A stretch of 64,000 bases of DNA, from the NCBI RefSeq assembly GCF_014352855.1, contig NZ_CP060697.1:2314001-2378000 (forward strand). The letters run 5' to 3'. Below the pieces are notes generated by a model, which was not told the origin of the DNA, did not search any database, and was given only the letters and a program-made list of their open reading frames with translations. The stretch is from Sphingomonas sabuli (GTDB taxonomy: Bacteria > Pseudomonadota > Alphaproteobacteria > Sphingomonadales > Sphingomonadaceae). Made by a program: the position numbers and the translations under genes. Shown piece after piece: positions 26,294-34,132 of the stretch; positions within the stretch are counted from its first letter, which is position 1; the number at the start of each line of letters is the position of its first letter.

Positions 26294-27195
26294 TCCGCCG
26301 CCGAGTCGGGTGACGGCGCGGCTACCTCGATACAGGCGCCGGCTACGCGGACCGTGACCGGGGTCTTGGCTTCGATCTCCCCGTCGACGCTGATCTTCTG
26401 GCGCGGCCGCGCCTCGAGCAGGATCTTCTTTCCGCTCCATTCGGTGGTGGTCAGGTCCTTGGCGGACATGTGGAGGAGGGTGGTGAACCAGCTCCAGCTC
26501 AAGCCCCATAAGCTCTTGCCGGTCACGGCCTGGATGACGATTTCACCACTGTCGATTTCCGCGCCCTCGACCAGCTGCACACCGCCATGGTGCGATCCAT
26601 TGGCGATGCGGGCTTCGGTCGCCCATGCGCTGTGGACGCTCCCGTCCTCCATGGTCACGCGCAACCGAAACGGCCGGAACTTGAAGGCGACGCGCGCGGC
26701 CCACAGCATGTAACCGAACATGCCCAGATACTTCTTCAGGTTGTGCGGCACGGTGTCGGCGATCAGCGGGCTAAGCCCCAGCGCCGCGGCGTTGGCGAAA
26801 TAATTGTCGTCGATCATGCCAAGGTCGATGCGCCGGCGCACGCCGTTGGCGATGGCATCCACCGCGGCGTCCAGATTGTCGCCGATGCCCAGCGTCTTGG
26901 CGAAGCTGTTGGCGGTGCCCAGCGGTAGCACGGCGAAGACCGTGCCCTTGCCGACGAAATGATCGACGTTGCTGCTGAGCGATCCGTCGCCGCCGCCGAT
27001 AATGACCATCGGCGCGCTGGCGATGGCCTTCTTGACGATCGGGTCCATGTCCTCCGGCTTCTTGACCGCATGACTATCGATAAGGTCGACGCCCGCGGCC
27101 GTCAGCTTGGCCACCGCGTCATCGAAAACGTCGGCGCCGCGGCGACTCATGGCGTTGACGATAAGGATCGCCTGTTTGGGAAGGGGTTGGGGCAT
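26263..27195 (-). CDS. Diacylglycerol kinase-like lipid kinase (DAGK catalytic domain)
   Basis: 310 residues. The nucleotide-binding GGGDGSLSS loop and [15 protein letters not shown] are the signatures of the DagK/YegS/LCB5 family. The C-terminal beta-sandwich contains KISVDGEIE. It phosphorylates a lipid such as diacylglycerol at the membrane; the exact lipid is not evident. Its 3' end overlaps that of valS by 31 bases on the other strand. Confidence 0.9.
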   Translation of the reverse strand: MPQPLPKQAILIVNAMSRRGADVFDDAVAKLTAAGVDLIDSHAVKKPEDMDPIVKKAIASAPMVIIGGGDGSLSSNVDHFVGKGTVFAVLPLGTANSFAKTLGIGDNLDAAVDAIANGVRRRIDLGMIDDNYFANAAALGLSPLIADTVPHNLKKYLGMFGYMLWAARVAFKFRPFRLRVTMEDGSVHSAWATEARIANGSHHGGVQLVEGAEIDSGEIVIQAVTGKSLWGLSWSWFTTLLHMSAKDLTTTEWSGKKILLEARPRQKISVDGEIEAKTPVTVRVAGACIEVAAPSPDSAADQPSRSSAAR

Positions 27196-27258
27196 GGCCT
27201 CGACCTAACCCCCCGCGGCGAGTTTCTATCCCCGGTCGCTTGCGCTAGAGGGCCCGCC

Positions 27259-28254
27259 ATGTCCCAGCCAGCCTATCCGTCGCTTCGCATGCGCCGCGGC
27301 CGCCGTGCACCCTGGATGCGCGAAATGCTGGCCGAACACCGGCTGCACCCAAGCGATTTCATCTGGCCGCTGTTCGTCTGTTCCGGCGATGGATGCGAAG
27401 AACCGATCGACGCGCTACCGGGCGTCAGCCGCTGGTCGGTCAACCGGCTGGGCGAGCGCGCCCGCGAAGCCGCCAGCGCCGGCATTCCCTGCATCGCCCT
27501 TTTTCCAAACACGCCGGGCGAATTGCGGAGCGAGGACGCACGCGAAGCGCTCAATGCCAACAATCTCATCTGCAGCGCGGTCAAGGCGATCAAGGACGCG
27601 GTGCCGGACATCGGCGTCCTGACCGACGTCGCGCTCGATCCGTACACCAGTCACGGCCACGACGGGCTGGTCGATGCCGACGGCTGCGTGGTCAACGACG
27701 ACACGGTCAAGCTGCTGGTCGAACAGGCGCTGGTCCAGTGCGGGGCCGGTGCCGATATCGTCGCCCCGTCCGACATGATGGATGGCCGCGTCGGCGCGAT
27801 CCGCGCGGCGCTTGAAGACGCCGGTCACTGCGACACCGCGATCATGGCCTATGCGGCCAAATATGCGTCAGCTTTCTATGGCCCGTTCCGCGACGCGGTC
27901 GGCAGCGGCGGGCGGTTGAAGGGCGACAAGCGCGGCTATCAGATGAACCCGGCCAATTCGGACGAGGCGCTGCGCGAAGTCGCGCTCGACATCGCAGAGG
28001 GTGCGGACATGGTGATGGTCAAGCCGGGCCTGCCCTATCTCGACGTGGTCCAGCGCGTCCGCGACACCTTCCAGGTGCCGACCTTCGCTTACCAGGTGTC
28101 GGGCGAATATGCGATGATCGAACATGCCGCGCGCGCAGGCGCGGGCGACCGCGACGCGCTGATGATGGAAACGTTGCTGGCGTTCAAACGGGCGGGCGCG
28201 ACCGGCGTTCTGACCTATCACGCGCTGGACGCGGCGCGGCTGCTCAATGGCTGA
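27259..28254 (+). CDS. hemB: Porphobilinogen synthase (delta-aminolevulinate dehydratase)
   Basis: 331 residues. It condenses two 5-aminolevulinate molecules in haem synthesis. The two active-site lysines are in AYAAKYAS (Lys201) and MVMVKPG (Lys255). The cysteine-rich zinc site of other HemB proteins is replaced by DVALDPYTSHGHDG, so this is the Mg-dependent class usual in alphaproteobacteria. The last 8 bases overlap the next GNAT gene. Confidence 0.96.
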   Translation: MSQPAYPSLRMRRGRRAPWMREMLAEHRLHPSDFIWPLFVCSGDGCEEPIDALPGVSRWSVNRLGERAREAASAGIPCIALFPNTPGELRSEDAREALNANNLICSAVKAIKDAVPDIGVLTDVALDPYTSHGHDGLVDADGCVVNDDTVKLLVEQALVQCGAGADIVAPSDMMDGRVGAIRAALEDAGHCDTAIMAYAAKYASAFYGPFRDAVGSGGRLKGDKRGYQMNPANSDEALREVALDIAEGADMVMVKPGLPYLDVVQRVRDTFQVPTFAYQVSGEYAMIEHAARAGAGDRDALMMETLLAFKRAGATGVLTYHALDAARLLNG

Positions 28255-28834
28255 AGTGGTCGCGGAGACGGAGCGTCTCCGGCTGCGCACCTGGGACGAC
28301 GCCGACCTCGACGAATTCGTCCGCCATACCAACACGCCTGCGGTGATGCGCTGGCTCGGCGGCGTCTGGCCGCTCGACCAGCATCGTCAGGGCTTCGAGC
28401 GCATCCAGGCAATTCAGCGCGACCATGGCCACACCTTGTGGCTGGTCGAGCGCAAGGCTGACGCCGCGCTGCTCGGCTTTTGCGGGCTGAAGCGGGTCAA
28501 TTCGCCGGGCGGCGAGGCGATGCATGGCGAATTCGAAGTCGGCTGGCGCCTGCGCGAGGACGCGTGGGGGCAGGGCTATGCCAAGGAAGCGGCGATCGCC
28601 GCGCTTGACCTGGCCTTTGATACGCTGGGCGCTGACCACGTCGTTGCGCTGACCGTCCCGGGCAACCGCGACAGCCAGAAACTGATGTGGCGGCTTGGCA
28701 TGCATCGCCGCCCGGACCTTGATTTCATCGATCCCCGCTTTGACGATCCGGGCGACCTCAACCCGTCCATCATCCACCGGATCGACGCCGCGGAATGGCC
28801 GGCGGCCCGCACGGCCGCGCTTGGTCCGCGCTAG
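28247..28834 (+). CDS. GNAT family N-acetyltransferase
   Basis: 195 residues with the RimJ/RimL-like layout: TERLRLRTWDDADLDEF opening, EVGWRLREDAWGQGYAKEAAIAAL acetyl-CoA site around 110-130, and NRDSQKLMWRLGM near 145. Its acceptor is unknown. It overlaps hemB by 8 bases and ends on a shared CTAG with the opposite lipoprotein gene. Confidence 0.85.
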   Translation: MAEVVAETERLRLRTWDDADLDEFVRHTNTPAVMRWLGGVWPLDQHRQGFERIQAIQRDHGHTLWLVERKADAALLGFCGLKRVNSPGGEAMHGEFEVGWRLREDAWGQGYAKEAAIAALDLAFDTLGADHVVALTVPGNRDSQKLMWRLGMHRRPDLDFIDPRFDDPGDLNPSIIHRIDAAEWPAARTAALGPR

Positions 28835-29328
28835 CGGCGGAGCGCCGCCTGCATCTGGCTGATCGCCTGAACCTCGCGCTCGTCGATCGCCGAGACCTGC
28901 GCGGACGCCTGCCCGATCGCGCGCAGATTGGCAGCGCCGATACCGCCCGCGGCGATCAGCCGGTCGGCGGCAAGCGAGTCGATTTCACTCAGCGCCAGCG
29001 CCACCGGTGCGCGCGCTGCGACCGCCCGGGACAGCGCCTGCTGGGCGGCGACCCAGCCTTCGCCCTGCGCCGCGCCCGCCGACGCGACAGCGGACCGTGC
29101 CGCGGATGCCGCGCTCTGGAAGCCGCGGTCGCCAGCCTCGGCCTGGGCGACCAGCGTATTCAGCCGCTGCACCAGCTGCGGGTCCGCCTCGGCCGCGACG
29201 ACGGGGTCGGCGACCGGAACGCGCGGATCGATCGATTCGGCGGCGCGCGGCGCCAGCGAGGGGATCGGCCCATCCGGACTGGCGCATCCGGCCAGAAGGG
29301 CGAGGGGGAGAAGGAGCAGCGGGCGCAT
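28831..29328 (-). CDS. Putative alanine-rich lipoprotein of unknown function
   Basis: 165 residues from ATG at 29328. A signal peptide ends in a clear lipobox (LLAGC, Cys15). The mature part is Ala-rich and predicted helical, possibly a coiled coil in the periplasm. No recognised family. It is divergent from tRNA-Arg and converges with the GNAT gene. Confidence 0.65.
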   Translation of the reverse strand: MRPLLLLPLALLAGCASPDGPIPSLAPRAAESIDPRVPVADPVVAAEADPQLVQRLNTLVAQAEAGDRGFQSAASAARSAVASAGAAQGEGWVAAQQALSRAVAARAPVALALSEIDSLAADRLIAAGGIGAANLRAIGQASAQVSAIDEREVQAISQMQAALRR

Positions 29329-29437
29329 TGCGAGCGTGTCTAGGAAGCGCGGCGGCGCGGCGCAATCTGCCCCGTGCAGGGTTGCCACATATTGCTGCTC
29401 CCCCTATGTGCCCGCTGCCTCGCTTGTCGCGGCATCA

Positions 29438-29514
29438 GCGCCCGTAGCTCAGCTGGATAGAGCACCAGACTACGAATCTGGGGGCCGGAGGTTCGAATCC
29501 TTCCGGGCGCGCCA
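29438..29514 (+). tRNA. tRNA-Arg (anticodon ACG)
   Basis: 77 bases including an encoded CCA end. The acceptor stem GCGCCCG/CGGGCGC is perfect. The D-arm is AGCTCAGCTGGATAGAGC, the anticodon stem CCAGA/TCTGG holds the loop CTACGAA (anticodon ACG), and the T-loop is GTTCGAATCC. It decodes CGU, and CGC/CGA if A34 is deaminated to inosine. Confidence 0.97.
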
Positions 29515-29581
29515 TTTTCCACTCCCTCGCGAAAAATCGGTTGTTGAGCGTTCAGGCGGCACCTGTCACAACAGGATCGCA

Positions 29582-29641
29582 ATGACGCTCATGCTCGCCA
29601 CCGCCGCTTATTATTATCCCGACGAGGTTGGGATCGGCTGA
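29582..29641 (+). CDS. Candidate 19-residue leader peptide with three consecutive Tyr codons
   Basis: A short frame (MTLMLATAAYYYPDEVGIG) with GGA five bases upstream of its ATG. Codons 10-12 are all TAT (29609-29617). Six bases after them begins the left arm of a 9-bp hairpin, followed by a rho-independent terminator, and phhA starts 82 bases after its stop. This is the arrangement of an amino-acid attenuator, and tyrosine is the product of PhhA. It could also be a chance reading frame. Confidence 0.45.
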   Translation: MTLMLATAAYYYPDEVGIG

Positions 29642-29671
29642 CGCGCGCTAAAGCACAGACCACCAACCTCG
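29623..29671 (+). promoter_or_regulatory. Stem-loop between leader peptide and terminator
   Basis: CGAGGTTGG (29623-29631) is the exact complement of CCAACCTCG (29663-29671). A ribosome stalled at the Tyr codons would cover the left arm. The right arm directly abuts the terminator stem. A conventional mutually exclusive antiterminator is not obvious. Confidence 0.5.
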
Positions 29672-29672
29672 A

Positions 29673-29700
29673 CCCGCCAGCTTCGCTCGGCGGGTTTTTT
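29673..29700 (+). terminator. Rho-independent terminator upstream of phhA
   Basis: Stem CCCGCC/GGCGGG extended by AGC/GCT with one bulged C and a TTC loop, then six T. It lies 22 bases before the phhA ATG, so it either ends the tRNA-Arg transcript or is an attenuator for phhA. Confidence 0.85.
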
Positions 29701-29722
29701 GTTGCCGAAGAAGGACCGGACC

Positions 29723-30511
29723 ATGTTGCAAGCCAACGATCGCGAGACCGACCCGCCGAAGCAGGGCTGGCAATCCTATGTCGTGCCGCAGGGGTGGGAG
29801 GCATTCTCGGCCGAGGACCATGCGGTCTGGGACCTGCTGTTCGAGCGCCAGTCGCAGCTGCTGGGATCGCGGGTGGTGGCGCCGTTCCTCGACGGCATCG
29901 ACCTGCTGCGCCTGTCGCACCCCGGCATCCCGGAGCTTGGCGAGCTTAACGCGATCCTCGTCCCCCGCACCGGATGGAGGACTGTCGCCGTGCCGGGGCT
30001 GGTGCCGGACGACGTCTTCTTCGCCATGCTGTCGGAACGGGTGTTCCCGGTCGGCAATTTCATCCGCACCCGCGACCAGATCGACTATCTCGAAGCGCCC
30101 GACTGCTTCCATGACCTGTTCGGCCACATTCCGATGCTCGCCAATCACGATTTCGCGCACATGGTCGAACATGTCGGGCGGCTGGGCCTTGCCGCGGTGG
30201 CGCGCGGGGAGGGCGAGCGGGTCGCCCGCCTGTACTGGCACAGCGTCGAATTCGGTCTGGCGCTGGAAGGCGGCGATCTGAAGATCCTTGGCGCCGGGCT
30301 CGCATCCAGCTTCGGGGAAGCGCATTTCAGCCTGGAAGACGAAAGGGTGGAGCGGACGCCCTTTACGGTCGGGCGGGCGGTGGCGACCGCTTATCGGCAC
30401 GACGCGTTCCAGCCGCGCTATCTCGTTTCGAGCTCGCTGGATCAGACCATCGCCAGCGTTACCGCCCTGAAGGCCGACCGCCTGCTCGGCCTGCAAATGG
30501 AGGAGGCTTAG
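29723..30511 (+). CDS. phhA: Phenylalanine 4-monooxygenase
   Basis: 262 residues from ATG at 29723 with an AAGGA ribosome site. It is a monomeric bacterial aromatic amino acid hydroxylase without the regulatory ACT domain. Iron ligands are His130 and His135 (CFHDLFGHIPML) and Glu176 (WHSVEFGL). It converts Phe to Tyr using tetrahydropterin and O2. No phhB or phhR is adjacent. The 5' region carries a Tyr-rich short frame and a terminator, suggesting attenuation. It shares TTAG with the opposite small gene at its end. Confidence 0.94.
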   Translation: MLQANDRETDPPKQGWQSYVVPQGWEAFSAEDHAVWDLLFERQSQLLGSRVVAPFLDGIDLLRLSHPGIPELGELNAILVPRTGWRTVAVPGLVPDDVFFAMLSERVFPVGNFIRTRDQIDYLEAPDCFHDLFGHIPMLANHDFAHMVEHVGRLGLAAVARGEGERVARLYWHSVEFGLALEGGDLKILGAGLASSFGEAHFSLEDERVERTPFTVGRAVATAYRHDAFQPRYLVSSSLDQTIASVTALKADRLLGLQMEEA

Positions 30512-30660
30512 GCGAGGACGCTGGCGCTCAACTCCGCGCGCGAGGCGAAATCCTCGGCCAGTTTGCTGTGCCAGGCACGGGCCGTATCGGTGATCGCGCG
30601 CTGCGCCGCCAAGCGCTCTTCCACAGCCCGCCGCCGATAATAACGGTGATTTGACTCCAT
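30508..30660 (-). CDS. Small conserved-looking basic protein, 50 residues
   Basis: ATG at 30660 follows a run of six G that can serve as the ribosome site. The product is helical and Arg/Ala-rich (HRYYRRRAVEERLAAQRA) with no membrane segment. No function recognised. It was not separated from a longer spurious frame in six-frame translation; start chosen from the ribosome site. It overlaps the phhA stop by 4 bases. Confidence 0.55.
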   Translation of the reverse strand: MESNHRYYRRRAVEERLAAQRAITDTARAWHSKLAEDFASRAELSASVLA

Positions 30661-30846
30661 CGAACCCCCCTCTGGTCGGGACGGACGATGCGCCCGAGTT
30701 CCTAAGAGATGGTTAATATCCACAGGCGTCCCGCCCCGGCACAGCCGCATATGCACGAATGACACAGTCGGCCGGACAATGGATGATCGCGGAAACCTAT
30801 CGAGTGAGTGCTCGTTGTGGCGTAAAGTCTTGAAAGGAAACATCCC

Positions 30847-31101
30847 GTGCTCAACACTACTTCCTTTGGCCGGGGACATTTCGATCCGAACGCGCGCGGC
30901 TATCACGTCGCCTATCGCGAAGGAGCGGTCAATCATTGTCCCGGTTGCGGCCGCAGCCACTGGCATATCGGTCGCCTCAGCGCCGAATGCGCTTTCTGTT
31001 CGACCGCGCTGCCGCTGGCGGAATCGCACTGCCAGGGTCAGACCGCGACGGTCACCCGCCGGTCATGGCCGGTGTATCCGACGATCGAGCAGGCCTCTTA
31101 A
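30847..31101 (+). CDS. Small zinc-ribbon-like protein of unknown function
   Basis: 84 residues, GTG start with AAAGGAA eight bases upstream. Two CxxC knuckles (CPGCGRSHWHIG and CAFC) spaced 18 residues apart suggest a zinc ribbon. Function unknown. A 186-base gap upstream contains no gene and no convincing promoter that I can place. Confidence 0.65.
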   Translation: MLNTTSFGRGHFDPNARGYHVAYREGAVNHCPGCGRSHWHIGRLSAECAFCSTALPLAESHCQGQTATVTRRSWPVYPTIEQAS

Positions 31102-31163
31102 CCTACCGGCAAGTGTAAATCTGCCATTCGCCCCTCATCCACGGATTGTGGTAGGAGGGGCGA

Positions 31164-31520
31164 ATGTTTCTGCGTCTTCCGATTCTGCTGGCGGCCGCGA
31201 TTGCATTGTCGCCCGCGCCCGCGCTGGCCCAGGCGGGCCGCTTCCTGATCGTCAACAACACAGACATCGACTTCAGCGCCGTCCAGGTGCGCCCGGTCGG
31301 CTCGAACCAGTGGTTGCCGCTGGTGGTGAAGCCCGTGCCCGTGACGCGTAGCGGCGGGCAAGGAAACGTCGACTTTAATAATCCGGAGTGTGCGTTCGAT
31401 CTTCAGGCGACGCTGCCGGACGGCCGCGTGGTCGTGTGGTCTCGGCTGAACCTTTGCGAGACCAAGGCCGTGACGTTGAATCGAAGCGCGTCCGGCGAGC
31501 TATGGGCGGATTACCGCTAG
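31164..31520 (+). CDS. Secreted protein of unknown function
   Basis: 118 residues with a clear signal peptide (ends APALAQ) and strong ribosome site AGGAGGGG. The mature part has two Cys (NPECAFD and LNLCETK) that could form a disulfide and predicted beta strands (FLIVNNTDIDFSAVQVRPVG). It is not assigned to a family. Its last 146 bases are overlapped by the C-terminal extension of the opposite membrane gene. Confidence 0.7.
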   Translation: MFLRLPILLAAAIALSPAPALAQAGRFLIVNNTDIDFSAVQVRPVGSNQWLPLVVKPVPVTRSGGQGNVDFNNPECAFDLQATLPDGRVVVWSRLNLCETKAVTLNRSASGELWADYR

Positions 31521-31758
31521 CCACTGCGGCCGTCGCCAGCGCGCCCTTGCGCGGGACCGAATCGAGCAGCTTCGCACCGGCCAGGAACACGACACCCGTG
31601 CAGGCGAGGGCGAGGATGTAGCCCGACGCGCCGGGGTAATCGGCCATGTAATGCTGGCCCCGTTCGACCGCGCCGAGCGCGATGGCATAGATCACCACCC
31701 ACGCCTCGAAGCGCGTTTCAATCCGGAAGAGCCGGCCAATTTTCTTCAACATCGCCAT
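31375..31758 (-). CDS. Small membrane protein with an antisense-derived C-terminal extension
   Basis: 127 residues. The first about 75 look real: amphipathic IGRLFRIETRFEAWVVIYAIALGAVERG and a second hydrophobic segment GYILALACTGVVFLAGAKLLDSV. The remaining 50 residues (Arg/Pro/Thr-rich) lie opposite the secreted-protein gene and look non-native, as if the original stop near 31520 had been lost. Function unknown. Confidence 0.6.
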   Translation of the reverse strand: MAMLKKIGRLFRIETRFEAWVVIYAIALGAVERGQHYMADYPGASGYILALACTGVVFLAGAKLLDSVPRKGALATAAVASGNPPIARRTRFDSTSRPWSRKGSAETTRPRGRPAASPEDRTHTPDY

Positions 31759-31862
31759 TTGTTAACGCCTGAACGAGCCAGACGCAGTTTTGAGCCGTTT
31801 AAATCCTAAGGGACAAGGTTAAATCGGCGGTAACTTTTAGCGCTTTTGTCCCGTTTCGGGAT

Positions 31863-33116
31863 TCAGGCGAGTTGGGCGAGGTCGAGCTCGTTCAGAAGCG
31901 CCAGCCGGGCCCGTTCGATGGTTTCGACGAGTGCCGGATCGCGCAAGCCGTCATTGCCGATCGTCTGCGGCCAGTGCGCCTCGATCACCGCGGCGATCCG
32001 GTCGAGCTTGGCAGCGTCGACCATGAACCGCGGATCGACCGTTGCCGGATCGGCGAGAACGCGCAGCCGCAGGCAGGCTGGCCCACCGCCGTTGGCCATC
32101 GACTGGCGAACATCGACGACTTCTACCTTCCGGATCGGGCCGTTGCCGGACAGGTGCCGTTGCAGCCAGGCCCAGACGCTGGGCGTTTCCCGCGCTTCGC
32201 TGGGAACGATCAGCGTCATTTCGCCGTCCGGCGGGCTGACCAGTTGCGCGTTGAACAGATAAGATGTGACGGCGTCCGCGATCGGCACATCGGCGGCGCT
32301 CACTTCGACCAGTTCGAACCCCGGCACCAGACGCTCGCACCCTGCGACCACCGCATCCCGGTCGGCGAACGCCTGTTCGTGCGCGAACAGGACGCGTTCG
32401 TTGGCAACGGCGACGACGTCATTGTGAAAGGCGCCGGCCTCGATCGCCTGCGGCGACTGTTCGGCGAAGATGGTGCGCTCGGGATCGAGCTGATGAAAGC
32501 GAGCGATGGCCTTGCATGCCTCGATATGCTGGCGCGCCGGAAAGGCGCCGCCGGTGCGGCCGTAGACGAACACCTCGACACCGGACTCGCCATGGCTGGC
32601 GCACAGCCGCATGTGGTTGGCCGCGCCTTCGTCGCCGAACACGCCCGGCACCGGACCGTGGACGGTGAAGGCGGCGCGGTCGGCAAAGGCGACCTGCAAT
32701 TGTGCCAGCGTCGCCTGCCATTCGTGACTGCGGTGCGGCATGGTGCGCAGGTTGGCGACGGTCAGGTGGCAGGTGCCGTCGCCGGTGTCGGGCGCTGGCG
32801 ATACGGTCGCCGCATTGGCGGCCCACATGGCGGAAGCCGACATGGCGTTGGCGGCAAGCGCGTCGTCGGCCTGCTCGATGGTCGTGCCAAGCCGTGCCAG
32901 CCAGTCCCGGTCCGGCCGCGGGTGGGGCAGGAAGATGCCCTGCGCCAGCCCGAGCTGCAGGTTGGCGCGCATCTTCTCAACGCCTTCCAGCGCCGCGGCG
33001 CGCGGCTGCGAGACCTGCCGCGCGTTGCGCGTCGACGCGAGGTTGCCAAGGCTGAGCCCGGCATAATTGTGGCTGGGGCCGACGATGCCGTCGAAATTGA
33101 TCTCGCGCAGCGGCAT
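31863..33116 (-). CDS. astB: N-succinylarginine dihydrolase
   Basis: 417 residues. It opens with the AstB pattern EINFDGIVGPSHNYAGLSLGNLAS. It keeps the amidinotransferase-fold catalytic elements, including FHNDVVAVAN and the C-terminal ANGGGPACLRLRV. It hydrolyses N-succinylarginine to succinylornithine, CO2 and ammonia. It is the last gene of the minus-strand M20-astA-astB operon, its start overlapping the astA stop (TGATG). Confidence 0.94.
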   Translation of the reverse strand: MPLREINFDGIVGPSHNYAGLSLGNLASTRNARQVSQPRAAALEGVEKMRANLQLGLAQGIFLPHPRPDRDWLARLGTTIEQADDALAANAMSASAMWAANAATVSPAPDTGDGTCHLTVANLRTMPHRSHEWQATLAQLQVAFADRAAFTVHGPVPGVFGDEGAANHMRLCASHGESGVEVFVYGRTGGAFPARQHIEACKAIARFHQLDPERTIFAEQSPQAIEAGAFHNDVVAVANERVLFAHEQAFADRDAVVAGCERLVPGFELVEVSAADVPIADAVTSYLFNAQLVSPPDGEMTLIVPSEARETPSVWAWLQRHLSGNGPIRKVEVVDVRQSMANGGGPACLRLRVLADPATVDPRFMVDAAKLDRIAAVIEAHWPQTIGNDGLRDPALVETIERARLALLNELDLAQLA

Positions 33117-34132
33117 CAGCGCGCCACGCTGAGGATCTCGTCCCCCTCGCCGACTTCCAGCAGGTCGGCCGCTTCGCGGTCGATGATCACCTTGTCCTCG
33201 CCGTCGAAGGCGACGCTGGCGCAGCAGGCGCGAAAGTCCATCAACTGGCCCGCAGCAAGCAGCACGCGCTCGCTGCCGGTGTCACCGACCGCCGCGATCT
33301 TGAGCGGCTTGGCATCCTGCACCGTCTTGATGGCGTCGGTTTGCGCGACGACGGTCGGCCCGCCGTCGAAAATGTCGACGTAGCGATCGAACACGAAGCC
33401 TTCGTTCTCCAGCATCTTCAGGGCCGCCCGGCCGCTGGGATGCGGTTGGCCCATCACGGCCCGGGCACTGTCGGGCAGCAAGGACACATAGATCGGCGTT
33501 CGTGGCATCAGATCGGCGATGAAGCGGGTGCCGTGAACGGCATTGAACTCGTCGGCCTCGGGGAAGGTCATGTCGAAGAAGCGACCCGCCAGCGCGTCCC
33601 AGAAGGGTGCATTGCCGGCCTCGTCCATGACTCCGCGCAATTCGGCCAGCGTACGCTCGCCGAACCGCTGGCGGTGGAGCTTGATAAACAGATAGCGGCT
33701 GCGCGACAGCAGGGCGCCAAGCCCGCCGGCACGACTTTCCGGATGGAGGAACAGGCCGCCCACCTCCGACGACCCTTCAAGGTCGGTGGTCAACGACAGC
33801 AACTGGTTGCGAAAGGTCTTATCCAGTTCCGGACTGACCTGCGTCAGCGTGGTAACGTTATAGCTGTAGAACGGCTGCACGACGCCGACCTGCCCGAAGA
33901 CTTGGCAGGTGCCGCGGATCGCGCCGGTCTTCGGATCCTCGAGCACGAACACGTAAAGATCGCCGCGTTGTTCGTCTGTTTTGCGCGCAAAGGATTGGGC
34001 CGACCGTTCCAGCTTGGCGACCAGGGTCGGCTTGTCGGGCGGCAGGTTGGTGAAGCCGCCGCCGGTCAGCTTGGCCATCTTGTAGATGGCGGGATAATCG
34101 TCCGGCCGCGCCGGTCTGACGCGGAAGGTCAC
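33116..34132 (-). CDS. astA: Arginine N-succinyltransferase
   Basis: 338 residues starting with GTG at 34132, overlapping the M20 stop. The AstA fold (distant GNAT) shows RPARPDDYPAIYKMAKLTGGGFTNLPPD and GSSEVGGLFLHPESRAGGLGALLSRSRYL. The C-terminal domain has FEGFVFDRYVDIFDGGP-like sequence. It succinylates arginine with succinyl-CoA, the first step of the AST pathway. It appears as the single-subunit form, since no AruF/AruG duplication is seen. Confidence 0.94.
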   Translation of the reverse strand: MTFRVRPARPDDYPAIYKMAKLTGGGFTNLPPDKPTLVAKLERSAQSFARKTDEQRGDLYVFVLEDPKTGAIRGTCQVFGQVGVVQPFYSYNVTTLTQVSPELDKTFRNQLLSLTTDLEGSSEVGGLFLHPESRAGGLGALLSRSRYLFIKLHRQRFGERTLAELRGVMDEAGNAPFWDALAGRFFDMTFPEADEFNAVHGTRFIADLMPRTPIYVSLLPDSARAVMGQPHPSGRAALKMLENEGFVFDRYVDIFDGGPTVVAQTDAIKTVQDAKPLKIAAVGDTGSERVLLAAGQLMDFRACCASVAFDGEDKVIIDREAADLLEVGEGDEILSVAR

